The notes beneath the pieces were generated by a model. That model did not search any database and was not told the DNA's origin. It saw nothing but the letters and a program-made list of their open reading frames with translations. From Reyranella sp. (lineage in GTDB: Bacteria > Pseudomonadota > Alphaproteobacteria > Reyranellales > Reyranellaceae): 39,772 nt of DNA. The stretch spans positions 1 to 39,772 of the forward strand of contig NZ_JAUSBN010000015.1 in NCBI RefSeq assembly GCF_030651995.1. The letters run 5' to 3'. Position numbers and translations under genes: made by a program. The stretch's first letter is position 1, and each line of letters opens with the position of its first letter. Shown here in pieces: positions 15,122-23,225 of the stretch.

Positions 15122-16059
15122 ACCGGCCGATCGATGTTGCCGCCGCTCAGGATCAGGCCGATCCGTTGGCCCGCGACCCGATCCCGCTCCTGCAGGAGCG
15201 CCGCCAGCGCAGCGGCGCCGGCGCCTTCCGCGAGCTGGTGTGTGTCCTCGTAATAAGCCCGCATCGCCGCGCCGATCTCGGCGTCGCTCACCTGCACGAT
15301 CCGGTCCGCGCCCCTCAGAATAACGTTGAGCGCCTCCGCGTCGGGGCCGCGCACGGCCATGCCGTCGGCCATTGTGTCGGCGCTGTTGGTGGCCACAACC
15401 CTGCCGGCAGCGAAGGACAGGGCGTAGGCCGGCGCCTCAGTCGAGACGACTCCGACCACCTTCGTCTTCAATCCGAGCGCGTCGCGCACCGCGATCGTGC
15501 CGCAGATGCCGGAGCCCAGCCCGATCGGCACATAGACCGTGTCGAGCGGCGGCGCTGCGCGGAACAGTTCGAGCGCATAGGAGGCGACGCCCGCCACCAG
15601 GTCGCGATGGAACGACGGCACCATGGCAAGGCCGCGCTCTCCGGCCAGCTTCATCGCCGCCTCCCTGGCGGCATCGAAATCGCTCCCGGCCTCGACCAGT
15701 TCCGCCCCGAAGGCGCGCATGGCGGCGTTCTTCTCGACCGAATTGCCGTGGGGCACGACGATGGTGGCGGCGATGCCGTTGCGGGCCGCCGCCAGCGCAA
15801 TGCTCTGGCCGTGATTGCCGCGGGTGGCACTGACGACGCCGCCAGTGTGGGGCGATCTGCGCTTCAGGCGGTCCATGTAGACCAGCCCGCCGCGCACCTT
15901 GAAGGCGCCGGTCGGGGTATGGTTCTCGTGCTTGACCCAGGTTTCGCATCCTGTGCGCCGCGAAAGCAGGGGCCACGCATATTGTGCCGTCGGCGGCATC
16001 GCGGCATGCACGAGGGCCGCTGCAGCCTCGATTTCGTTAAGGGACAACATGTCCGGCAC
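15094..16059 (-). CDS. Threonine/serine dehydratase-like PLP enzyme (fold type II)
   Basis: 321 aa, the length of catabolic dehydratases without a regulatory domain. The PLP lysine is in TPTGAFKVRGG (about residue 54); SATRGNHGQSIALAA holds the substrate-binding Asn; the phosphate loop is PIGLGSGICG, a variant of the usual glycine-rich GGGGL. Deamination of threonine would give 2-ketobutyrate. Hydroxyaspartate, phenylserine or hydroxyectoine-derived substrates are alternatives in this family. The start is GTG 16059 or ATG 16050; neither has a strong ribosome-binding site. It overlaps the AsnC regulator gene tail to tail. Confidence 0.87.
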   Translation of the reverse strand: MPDMLSLNEIEAAAALVHAAMPPTAQYAWPLLSRRTGCETWVKHENHTPTGAFKVRGGLVYMDRLKRRSPHTGGVVSATRGNHGQSIALAAARNGIAATIVVPHGNSVEKNAAMRAFGAELVEAGSDFDAAREAAMKLAGERGLAMVPSFHRDLVAGVASYALELFRAAPPLDTVYVPIGLGSGICGTIAVRDALGLKTKVVGVVSTEAPAYALSFAAGRVVATNSADTMADGMAVRGPDAEALNVILRGADRIVQVSDAEIGAAMRAYYEDTHQLAEGAGAAALAALLQERDRVAGQRIGLILSGGNIDRPVYLRTLAGG

Positions 16060-16098
16060 TTTGGGCTAAGATGACTCAGGTTCCAACCGGAGTACCCG

Positions 16099-17271
16099 AT
16101 GCCTGTTCTGCCGCGTTCACTCGAAATCCAGGGCGAGATCTCGGCCATCCGCCGCGACATCCATGCCCATCCCGAACTCGCCTTCGAGGAGAACCGCACG
16201 TCCGACGTGGTGGCGGCCAAGCTGCAGGAATGGGGGCTGGAGGTGACGCGAGGCCTGGGCAAGACCGGCCTGGTCGGGACTCTGCGCAAGGGCAACTCGC
16301 TGAAGTCGATCGGGCTGCGCGCCGACATGGACTGCCTGCCGATGGACGAAGCCAACGATTTCGCGCACCGGTCGACCAGTCCCGGCCGGATGCATGCCTG
16401 CGGCCATGACGGTCACACCGCCATGCTGCTGGGTGCCGCGAAGGTGCTCAGCGAGACGCGGAACTTCGAAGGCGCCGTCCACTTCATCTTCCAGCCGGCG
16501 GAAGAGGGTGGCGGCGGCGCCAAGGTGATGATCGAGGACGGGCTGTTCGAGAAGTTCCCCTGCGACGCGGTGTTCGCGATCCACAACAAGCCCGGCGTCC
16601 CGGTCGGCCACATCGTCACCAAGGGCGGGCCGCTGCTGGCCGCTGCCGACCGCTGGGACATCCGCATCACCGGCAAGGGCGGTCATGCCGCCCATCCGCA
16701 TTCCACGCTCGATCCCATGGTCGTCGGCGCGAATATCGTGATGGCGCTCCAGACCATCGTCTCGCGCAACATCGACCCGATCGATTCGGGCGTCGTGACC
16801 GTCGGCTTCTTCCATGCAGGCTCTGCCTACAACGTCATTCCCGGCGACGCGCATATCGGTGGTACGACGCGCACGACGACGCCTGCGAACCGCGAGCTGG
16901 TGAAGCGGCGCATCGACGAGATCTGCGAGGGCGCCGCCCGGATGCACGGCGTCAAGATCGAGGTCGAGCACAAGCCGGGCTATCCGCCGACCGTGAACGA
17001 CGTCGAGCAGGCCCGCTTCGCCGCCGACGTTGCCGCCGGGGTCTGCGGCGACCATGCGGTCCAGGACAATACGCGGCCGAGCATGGGGGCCGAGGACTTC
17101 TCCTACATGCTGGAGAAGGTGCCCGGCGCCATGGTGTGGCTGGGCAACGGCGGAGGTCCCGGTACGGTCAGCCTGCACAACTCGCGCTACGACTTCAACG
17201 ACATGGCCATCCCGTTCGGCGTGAGCTTCTTCGTTCGCACCGTCGAGCGCTTCCTCGACCCGAAAGCCTGA
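16099..17271 (+). CDS. M20-family amidohydrolase (hippurate hydrolase / amino-acid acylase type)
   Basis: 390 aa. Hydrolyses an N-acyl or related amide bond of an amino acid with two metal ions. Metal and catalytic residues are seen at IHAHPELAFEE (N-terminal family mark), MHACGHDGHTAMLLGAA (Cys101, His103), FQPAEEGGGGA (Glu135/Glu136), AIHNKPG (His162) and a C-terminal His in SLHNSRYDF. The dimerisation (lid) domain begins about residue 175 at the GKGGHAAHPH segment. GGAG is 7 bases upstream of the ATG. It precedes the glucan exporter gene by only 24 bases on the same strand. Confidence 0.93.
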   Translation: MPVLPRSLEIQGEISAIRRDIHAHPELAFEENRTSDVVAAKLQEWGLEVTRGLGKTGLVGTLRKGNSLKSIGLRADMDCLPMDEANDFAHRSTSPGRMHACGHDGHTAMLLGAAKVLSETRNFEGAVHFIFQPAEEGGGGAKVMIEDGLFEKFPCDAVFAIHNKPGVPVGHIVTKGGPLLAAADRWDIRITGKGGHAAHPHSTLDPMVVGANIVMALQTIVSRNIDPIDSGVVTVGFFHAGSAYNVIPGDAHIGGTTRTTTPANRELVKRRIDEICEGAARMHGVKIEVEHKPGYPPTVNDVEQARFAADVAAGVCGDHAVQDNTRPSMGAEDFSYMLEKVPGAMVWLGNGGGPGTVSLHNSRYDFNDMAIPFGVSFFVRTVERFLDPKA

Positions 17272-17295
17272 CAGGAACGGACGCGGACGAAGCAG

Positions 17296-19056
17296 ATGGA
17301 ATTCTTCCGCGTCTATGGCCGCGTCATCGGCCTGCTCCGGGCCGAGAAGCGCCTGGCGATCACGCTGGCCATCGCCAACGTCGTGGTGGCCGCCCTGCAA
17401 TTCTACGAGCCGGTGCTGTTCGGCAAGGTCATCGACCTGCTGTCCACCGCCCGCGACAAGCCCGTCGATGTCCTGTGGCAGGACGCGCGCGAGATCCTCG
17501 GCCTGTGGGCCCTGGTCGGGCTAGGCGGTATCGCCGCCAACATGGTGGTCTCGCTGCAGGCCGACCGCATGGCCCATCGCCGCCGTCTGGGCGCGATGGC
17601 GACCTATTTCCAGCATCTGCTGATGCTGCCGTTCTCGTTTCACAACACCCAGCATTCCGGTCGGCTGATCAAGATCATGCTGACCGGCGTCGACAACCTG
17701 TTCGGCATCTGGCTGTCCTTCTTCCGCGAGAACCTGGCGACTCTGGTGGCATTGTTCATCATGCTGCCGCTCAGCATGTTCATGAACTGGCGGCTGGGCC
17801 TCCTGCTGCTCGTCCTGATCCTGTTCTTCGCCATCACCAACGTCTGGGTGGTCAGCAAGACCGACCGGTTGCAGCACAAGGTAGAGGATCTTCACAGCGA
17901 GCTTGCGGGCCGGGCGGGCGACGCGCTGGGCAACATCAGCCTCATCCAGAGCTTCGTGCGGCTGGGCGCCGAGACCAGCGAGATGCACCGCATCATCGGC
18001 CAGACGCTGCAGGCGCAGTTCCCGGTGCTGAACTGGTGGGCGCTCCTGTCGGTGATGACGCGCGCCGCCTCGACGGTCACCGTGATCGCGATCTTCGTAC
18101 TGGGCACCTGGCTCTATACGCGTGGCGAGGCGACGGTCGGCGAGATCGTGAGCTTCATGGGCTTCGCCACTATGCTGATCGGCCGCATGGACCAGGCCTC
18201 GGGCTTCGTCAGCCGCATCTTCTTCCAGATGCCGTCGCTGGGCGATTTCTTCCGCGTGCTGGATTCGCAGTCGAGCGTGCCGGACAAGCCGAACGGCATC
18301 GACATCGGCCGCGCCCGGGGCGATGTCGAGTTCGACGACATCAACTTCTCCTACGACGGCAAGCGGCCGGCGCTGGTCCATTTCTCGCTGAAGGTGCCGA
18401 CCGGATCGACGGTGGCCTTCGTCGGTCCCACCGGCGCCGGCAAGAGCACCGCGCTGTCGCTGCTGCACCGCATGTGGGACGCCCAGTCGGGCGTGATCCG
18501 CATCGACGGCGTCGACCATCGCGACATCAAGCTGGAATCGCTGCGCCGGAACATCGGCGTGGTGTTCCAGGACAGCACCATGTTCTACCGCTCGATCGCC
18601 GACAATCTGCGCATCGGCAAGCCCGACGCCACGCAGGCCGAGCTGGAGGAGGCTGCCAGGCTCGCCGAGGCGCATGACTTCATCATGCGCCAGCCGCAGG
18701 GCTATGAAACGCTGGTCGGCGAGCGCGGCACCACGCTCTCGGGTGGCGAACGCCAGCGGCTCGCGATTGCCCGCGCATTGCTCAAGAATCCGCCGATCCT
18801 GATCCTGGACGAGGCGACCAGCGCCCTCGACTCGGTCACCGAGGCGCGAATCCAGAAGGCGCTGAAGATCCTGATGCAGGGCCGTACGACCTTCGTGATC
18901 GCCCATCGCCTGTCGACCATCCGCGATGCCGACCAGGTCGTCGTGTTCGAGCACGGTCGGGTCGTCGAGCAGGGGCCCTATCAGGCGCTGCTTGCCCAGG
19001 GGGGGGCGTTCGCCCGCCTGGTCGCGACGCAGCAGGCTGGCATAGAATCTGCCTGA
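17296..19056 (+). CDS. ndvA: ABC exporter fused permease/ATPase, cyclic beta-glucan exporter type
   Basis: 586 aa, the length of NdvA/ChvA. The N-terminal half has about six membrane helices (residues 20-300); the C-terminal ATPase has Walker A GPTGAGKST (377-385), Q-loop VVFQDSTMFY, signature LSGGERQR, Walker B ILILDEATSALD and the switch histidine in IAHRLST. The sequence resembles the rhizobial glucan exporter throughout, including FHNTQHSGRLIKIMLTGVDNLFGIWLSF in the membrane domain. NdvA homologues move cyclic beta-1,2-glucan to the periplasm. No glucan synthase (ndvB) is adjacent, so the substrate remains inferred. A run of eight G at 18999-19006 does not disturb the frame. Confidence 0.87.
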   Translation: MEFFRVYGRVIGLLRAEKRLAITLAIANVVVAALQFYEPVLFGKVIDLLSTARDKPVDVLWQDAREILGLWALVGLGGIAANMVVSLQADRMAHRRRLGAMATYFQHLLMLPFSFHNTQHSGRLIKIMLTGVDNLFGIWLSFFRENLATLVALFIMLPLSMFMNWRLGLLLLVLILFFAITNVWVVSKTDRLQHKVEDLHSELAGRAGDALGNISLIQSFVRLGAETSEMHRIIGQTLQAQFPVLNWWALLSVMTRAASTVTVIAIFVLGTWLYTRGEATVGEIVSFMGFATMLIGRMDQASGFVSRIFFQMPSLGDFFRVLDSQSSVPDKPNGIDIGRARGDVEFDDINFSYDGKRPALVHFSLKVPTGSTVAFVGPTGAGKSTALSLLHRMWDAQSGVIRIDGVDHRDIKLESLRRNIGVVFQDSTMFYRSIADNLRIGKPDATQAELEEAARLAEAHDFIMRQPQGYETLVGERGTTLSGGERQRLAIARALLKNPPILILDEATSALDSVTEARIQKALKILMQGRTTFVIAHRLSTIRDADQVVVFEHGRVVEQGPYQALLAQGGAFARLVATQQAGIESA

Positions 19057-19125
19057 TATCCCCTTGGCGGGCGTGAATTGTCCGCCTAAGAGTCGCCGAC
19101 GGGGAACTCACGGGGGATCAAGAAC

Positions 19126-20139
19126 ATGAAGAAATTCGCCAAGATGCTGGGCGGTGCAGCGGCCGTAGCGCTCGCCCTGGGCAGCCTGCCCGCCAATGCC
19201 CAGACCGCCATCAAATTCACTCTGGACTGGGTGTTCCAGGGCCCGACCTCGCCGTTCCTGGTGGCGCTGGAGAAGGGCTACTACAAGGCCGAGGGCCTCG
19301 ACGTCACGATGGACCCCGGCCAGGGCTCGGCCGGCGCGGTGCAGCGCGTGGCCACCGGTGCCTACCAGATCGGCTTCGCCGATGTGAATTCGACCATCGA
19401 ATACAACGCCAAGAACCCGGGCAAGGAAGTGCTCTGCGTGTTCATGGTCTACGATTTCGCGCCGTTTGGCGTCTATGCGCTGAAGAAGAGCGGAATCAAG
19501 ACGCCGAAGGACCTCGAGGGCAAGAAGCTGGGCGCCCCGGTGTTCGACGCCAGCTTTCGCCTGTTCCCGGCTTTCGCCAAGAAGAACGGCATCACCAAGT
19601 GGGAGCATGTCAACCTGACGCCCCAGCTGCGCGAGCAGAGCCTGGTCCAGGGCACGGTCGACTTCATCTCCGGCCACTATTTCTCCTCGATGCTCGACCT
19701 CAAGGCGCGCGGCGTGGCCTTCGAGGATATCGTGGCCATGCGCTTCGTCGATTTCGGCATGGACGTCTACGGCAACGGCGTCGTGATCTCGGCAGACATG
19801 ATGAAGAACGAGAAAGCCGTGAAGGGCTTCCTCGCCGCCACGCTGAAGGGCTGGAAGGACGTCATCGCCAATCCGCAGCTCGGCATCGCCGCGGCCAAGA
19901 AGCGCGATCCCCTGATCGACGAGAAGCTCGAGCTGGAGCGCCTGAAGATCTCGCTCGAAACCAACATCATGACCCCGTACGTGAAGGCCAACGGCATGGG
20001 CGACGTCGACCCGGCCCGCTTTGCCCGCGCGGTCAAGGACGTGTCCGAGGCGTTCGGCCTGCCGAACGCCCCGGCGCCCGACAAGGTGTTCAGCAACGCC
20101 TACCTGCCGCCCAAGGCCGACCGCATGATCGCCAAGTGA
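19126..20139 (+). CDS. ABC importer substrate-binding protein, NMT1/THI5-like
   Basis: 337 aa. Signal peptide MKKFAKMLGGAAAVALALGSLPANAQ, then TAIKFTLDWVFQGPTSPFLVALEKGYYKAEGLDV, the N-terminal block of the NMT1/SsuA-like binding proteins. Works in the periplasm with the ATPase and permease that follow on the same strand (15 bases, then a 4-base overlap). The family serves pyrimidine, riboflavin, sulfonate, nitrate and other nitrogen compounds. The 69-base leader is too short for a typical TPP riboswitch and shows none, which weighs against a thiamine-precursor role. Confidence 0.9.
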   Translation: MKKFAKMLGGAAAVALALGSLPANAQTAIKFTLDWVFQGPTSPFLVALEKGYYKAEGLDVTMDPGQGSAGAVQRVATGAYQIGFADVNSTIEYNAKNPGKEVLCVFMVYDFAPFGVYALKKSGIKTPKDLEGKKLGAPVFDASFRLFPAFAKKNGITKWEHVNLTPQLREQSLVQGTVDFISGHYFSSMLDLKARGVAFEDIVAMRFVDFGMDVYGNGVVISADMMKNEKAVKGFLAATLKGWKDVIANPQLGIAAAKKRDPLIDEKLELERLKISLETNIMTPYVKANGMGDVDPARFARAVKDVSEAFGLPNAPAPDKVFSNAYLPPKADRMIAK

Positions 20140-20154
20140 ACGACGCTTAAGGCA

Positions 20155-20940
20155 ATGGCCTTCGTCGATCTCAAGGGCGTCAGTCTCACCTACCGGCTGG
20201 GCAAGGACACGACTCTGGCCCTCGCCGATGCCACGCTGGGCATCGACAAGGGCGAGTTCATTGCCGTCGTCGGGCCGTCGGGCTGCGGCAAGTCCACCAT
20301 CATGAAGCTTGTCACCGGCCTGCTGCCGCCGTCCGGAGGCGAGATCGTGGTCGACGGCAGGAAGGTGACCGGGCCGATCAAGGGCGTCGGCATGGCATTC
20401 CAGAACCCGACCTTGATGCCGTGGCGCACGACGATGAACAACATCCTCCTGCCCATGGAGGTGGTCGAGCCGCACAAGCGCCGCTTCCGCAGCCATCGCG
20501 CCGAGTATGTCGAGCGCGCGATGAGGCTGCTGAAGACGGTCGGCCTCGCCGATTTCGCCGACAAGTACCCGTGGCAGCTCTCGGGCGGCATGCAGCAGCG
20601 CTCGAACCTGTGCCGCGCGCTGATCCACGAGCCCGAGCTGCTGATGCTCGACGAGCCGTTCGGGGCGCTCGATGCCTTCACGCGCGAGGAGCTGTGGGGC
20701 GTCATGCAGGCGCTGTGGCTGGAGAAGCGCTTCACCGGCGTGCTGGTGACGCACGACCTGCGCGAGGCCGTCTATCTCGCCGACACCGTCTATGTGATGA
20801 GCCGGCGGCCCGGCCGCATCGTGCTGGCGAAGAAGATCGACCTTCCGCGGCCGCGTACCCTGGAGACGACCTTCGAGCCGCACTTCGTCGACATCGTCCA
20901 CGAGTTGCGCGACCGCATCCACCAGGAGCACGCGCCATGA
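20155..20940 (+). CDS. ABC importer ATP-binding protein (SsuB/TauB/ThiZ type)
   Basis: 261 aa. All ATPase motifs are intact: Walker A GPSGCGKST, Q-loop AFQNPTLMPW, signature LSGGMQQR, Walker B LLMLDEPFGALD, and the switch histidine in LVTHDLREAVYL. The LMPW after the Q-loop glutamine is typical of the nitrate/sulfonate/taurine importer subfamily. Its ATGA junction with the permease (20937-20940) indicates translational coupling. Powers uptake of whatever the upstream binding protein captures. Confidence 0.94.
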   Translation: MAFVDLKGVSLTYRLGKDTTLALADATLGIDKGEFIAVVGPSGCGKSTIMKLVTGLLPPSGGEIVVDGRKVTGPIKGVGMAFQNPTLMPWRTTMNNILLPMEVVEPHKRRFRSHRAEYVERAMRLLKTVGLADFADKYPWQLSGGMQQRSNLCRALIHEPELLMLDEPFGALDAFTREELWGVMQALWLEKRFTGVLVTHDLREAVYLADTVYVMSRRPGRIVLAKKIDLPRPRTLETTFEPHFVDIVHELRDRIHQEHAP

Positions 20941-21713
20941 GCGACCTGCGGCGCGACGCGCTGAAGCATGCCATGCCGTGGCTGGTCCTGGCGGGCTTGC
21001 TGATCGTCTGGGAAGTCTGCTGCATCGTCTTCCAGGTGCCGGAGATCATCCTGCCCAAGCCGACCAAGATCTTCGCGGTGTTCGTCCAGCGCTTCGACAT
21101 CCTGATGGCCTATAGCTGGGACACGCTGTGGACCACGATGATCGGCTTCCTGCTGGCGATTGCGTTCGGCCTGCTGCTCGGGCTGGCGATCGGCGCCTCG
21201 CCCTTCGTCTATTCCGGCCTCTATCCGTTGCTGATCGCCTTCAACGCGATCCCCAAGGTGGCGATCGTGCCGATCCTGATGATCTGGGTCGGCGTCGGCT
21301 CGCTGCCGGCCGTCATCACCGCCTTCGTGATCAGCTTCTTCCCGATCGTGGTGAACGTGGCGACCGGACTCGCCACCATCGAGCCCGAGATGCGCGACGT
21401 GCTGCGCAGCCTCGGCGCCTCGCGGTTCGAAATCCTGACCAAGGTCGGCATCCCGCGCGCCATGCCCTACCTGTTCGCCAGCCTCAAGGTGGCGATCACC
21501 TTGGCCTTCATCGGCTCGGTGATCTCCGAAACGGTGGGCGGCAACAACGGCATCGGCTTCCTGATGCTCTCGGCCAGCGCCCGCAACGACGCGCCCACCA
21601 CCTTCGCCGGCCTGTTCGCCATCGCGATCATGGGGGTCGCGATGTACGCGGTCTGCGCCCTGGTCGAGAAGCGGATGACCCGCTGGGCCTTCCGCGGCGA
21701 GATCGTCGCGTAA
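20937..21713 (+). CDS. ABC importer permease (SsuC/ThiX type)
   Basis: 258 aa with about six membrane helices. The EAA loop that contacts the ATPase is EMRDVLRSLGASRFEILTKVGIPRAMPYLF near residue 150. The N terminus MSDLRRDALKHAMPWLVLAGLL starts in helix 1. The ATG at 20937 overlaps the ATPase stop by four bases; longer upstream frames are shadows. It closes a complete three-gene importer. A family A repeat pair begins 18 bases after its stop. Confidence 0.93.
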   Translation: MSDLRRDALKHAMPWLVLAGLLIVWEVCCIVFQVPEIILPKPTKIFAVFVQRFDILMAYSWDTLWTTMIGFLLAIAFGLLLGLAIGASPFVYSGLYPLLIAFNAIPKVAIVPILMIWVGVGSLPAVITAFVISFFPIVVNVATGLATIEPEMRDVLRSLGASRFEILTKVGIPRAMPYLFASLKVAITLAFIGSVISETVGGNNGIGFLMLSASARNDAPTTFAGLFAIAIMGVAMYAVCALVEKRMTRWAFRGEIVA

Positions 21714-21731
21714 CATCAACTCTTTCGGACT

Positions 21732-21829
21732 CCTCTCCCCGCTAGGGGGAGAGGTTGGGTGAGGGGGTTACGCGAGTCGTGACAGCCCCCTCACCTAGCC
21801 TCTCCCCCTATCGGGCGAGAGGAACATGA
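21732..21829. repeat. Family A REP pair (head-to-head BIME)
   Basis: Unit 1 is cctctccccgctaggggg followed by agaggttgggtgaggggg. Unit 2 is the inverse, starting ccccctcacctagcctctcc and ending with ctatcgggcgagaggaacatga. A linker of about 20 bases joins them. Each unit contains its own palindrome with GCTA or TATC at the centre. The right edge carries AGAGG-AAC-ATG, which is the ribosome-binding site and first ATG of the following Hsp70 gene. Confidence 0.85.
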
Positions 21830-23091
21830 GTGCGTCTCAGGTGACTTTCATGATTGCGTGCGGACTGGATTTCGGAACGTCGAACTCGGCGATCGGCGTC
21901 ATGCGCCAGGGCGTGGCCGAGCTGGCGCCGATCGAGGCGCACGATACGCTGATGCCCAGCGCGGTGTTCTTCGATCACGAGACCAAAGGGCGCGTACTTC
22001 TGGGCAATGCGGCGATCACGGCCTATGTCGAGCAGACCGAGGGGCGCTTGATGCGCGCGCTGAAGTCGATCCTGGGTTCGCCCCTGATCGACGAAGAGAC
22101 CAGCCTCGGCGGCCGCAAGGTGCCGCTCACCCATGTCGTGGAAATCTTCTTGCGGAACCTCAAGGAGAAGGCGGAAGCCTTCGCCGGCCAGGAAATCGCC
22201 TCCGTCGTGCTGGGCCGCCCGGTGCGCTTCGTCGACGACGACGACCAGGCCGATGCCCGCGCCCAATCCGTGCTGGAGCGGGTCGCGCGGCAGGCCGGGT
22301 TCCGCGAGATCGCCTTCGCCTACGAGCCGATCGCCGCCGCCCATCACTACGAGCAAACCGTGCTGCGCGAGGAGCTGGTCCTGATCGCCGACATCGGCGG
22401 CGGCACCAGCGACTTCTCGATCGTGCGGGTCGGGCCGGAGCGACGCGGCCGGGCGGATCGCAGCGGCGACGTGCTGGCCAGCACCGGCGTGCGTATCGGC
22501 GGCACCGACCTCGACGCCGCACTCAGCCTGGCCTCGGTAATGCCGCTGCTGGGACTCGGCACGCAGCTCGTCGAGAAGAACCTGCCGATGCCGAACGCGC
22601 TCTATCACCAGCTCGCCACCTGGGCGACGATCAACTTCGCCTACACCTACCGGAACGAGCGCGAGGTCGCCGAGCTGGTGTCGCTGGCCTGCGAGCCCGA
22701 GAAGGTCTCGCGGCTCCTCAAGCTGCTGCAGCAGGGGCTGGGCCATCGCCTGGCCTTCACCATCGAGGACGCCAAGATCGCGTTGAGTGCCGAGGATCGC
22801 GTCACGATACCGCTCGCATTCCTCGAAGCGGGTCTGTCGGCAGTGGCGACGCGCCGCGCGTTCGACCAGGCCATCGGCACTGCGACGGAGCGGCTCCATA
22901 AGGCGGCCGGCGAGTGCATCGGCGCCGCCGGCCTGAAACCCGATGCAATCGAGACCATCTTCCTGACCGGCGGATCGAGCCGCGTGCCGGCCGTGCGCAA
23001 GGCCGTCGCGCGAGCCGCCCCGACCGCCCGCATCGCCGGCGGCTCCGACCTCCTCTCGGTCGCCCTCGGCCTCGCGCAGATGGCGGGTTAA
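21826..23091 (+). CDS. Short Hsp70-family ATPase (YegD-like, no substrate-binding domain)
   Basis: 421 aa from ATG 21826, or 413 from ATG 21850 (MIACGLDFGTS). The nucleotide-binding fold is complete: phosphate-1 GLDFGTSNSAIG, phosphate-2 LIADIGGGTSDFSIV and the adenosine motif IFLTGGSSRVPAVRKA. The protein ends right after this domain, so the peptide-binding and lid domains of DnaK are absent, as in E. coli YegD. The first ATG and its AGAGG lie in the edge of a REP repeat; the second ATG has a poor ribosome-binding site. Convergent with the ABC-F gene. Its partner and role are unknown. Confidence 0.9.
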   Translation: MSASQVTFMIACGLDFGTSNSAIGVMRQGVAELAPIEAHDTLMPSAVFFDHETKGRVLLGNAAITAYVEQTEGRLMRALKSILGSPLIDEETSLGGRKVPLTHVVEIFLRNLKEKAEAFAGQEIASVVLGRPVRFVDDDDQADARAQSVLERVARQAGFREIAFAYEPIAAAHHYEQTVLREELVLIADIGGGTSDFSIVRVGPERRGRADRSGDVLASTGVRIGGTDLDAALSLASVMPLLGLGTQLVEKNLPMPNALYHQLATWATINFAYTYRNEREVAELVSLACEPEKVSRLLKLLQQGLGHRLAFTIEDAKIALSAEDRVTIPLAFLEAGLSAVATRRAFDQAIGTATERLHKAAGECIGAAGLKPDAIETIFLTGGSSRVPAVRKAVARAAPTARIAGGSDLLSVALGLAQMAG

Positions 23092-23098
23092 AGTATCT

Positions 23099-23224
23099 CG
23101 TCATCTCGACCGGAGCCTCGCGCAGCGAGGCGGAGTGGAGAGATCTTTTCTCGGCGATTGGTCGGCTTTTGGTGGAGAGGAGGTCTCTCCACTCCGCGCC
23201 TTCGGCGCTCCGGTCGAGACGACG
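23099..23224. repeat. Family C inverted repeat, second copy
   Basis: Outer arms cgtcatctcgaccgg and ccggtcgagacgacg, side hairpins gcctcgcgcagcgaggc and gcgccttcggcgc, then inner arms ggagtggagagat / ggtctctccactcc. The loop is larger and less paired than in the 13642-13767 copy. It fills the space between two convergent stop codons (23091 and 23226), 7 bases from one and 1 base from the other. Confidence 0.85.
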
Positions 23225-23225
23225 A

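Noticed and set aside
18999..19006. Run of eight G as a frameshift in the glucan exporter gene
   Set aside because: The reading frame continues normally to a proper C terminus after the run.
19057..19125. TPP riboswitch before the NMT1-type importer
   Set aside because: The leader is 69 bases, too short, and no conserved thi-box sequence is visible.
19108..20931. 607-codon open frame on the minus strand
   Set aside because: Antisense to the importer binding protein and ATPase genes, which have clear motifs and correct junctions.
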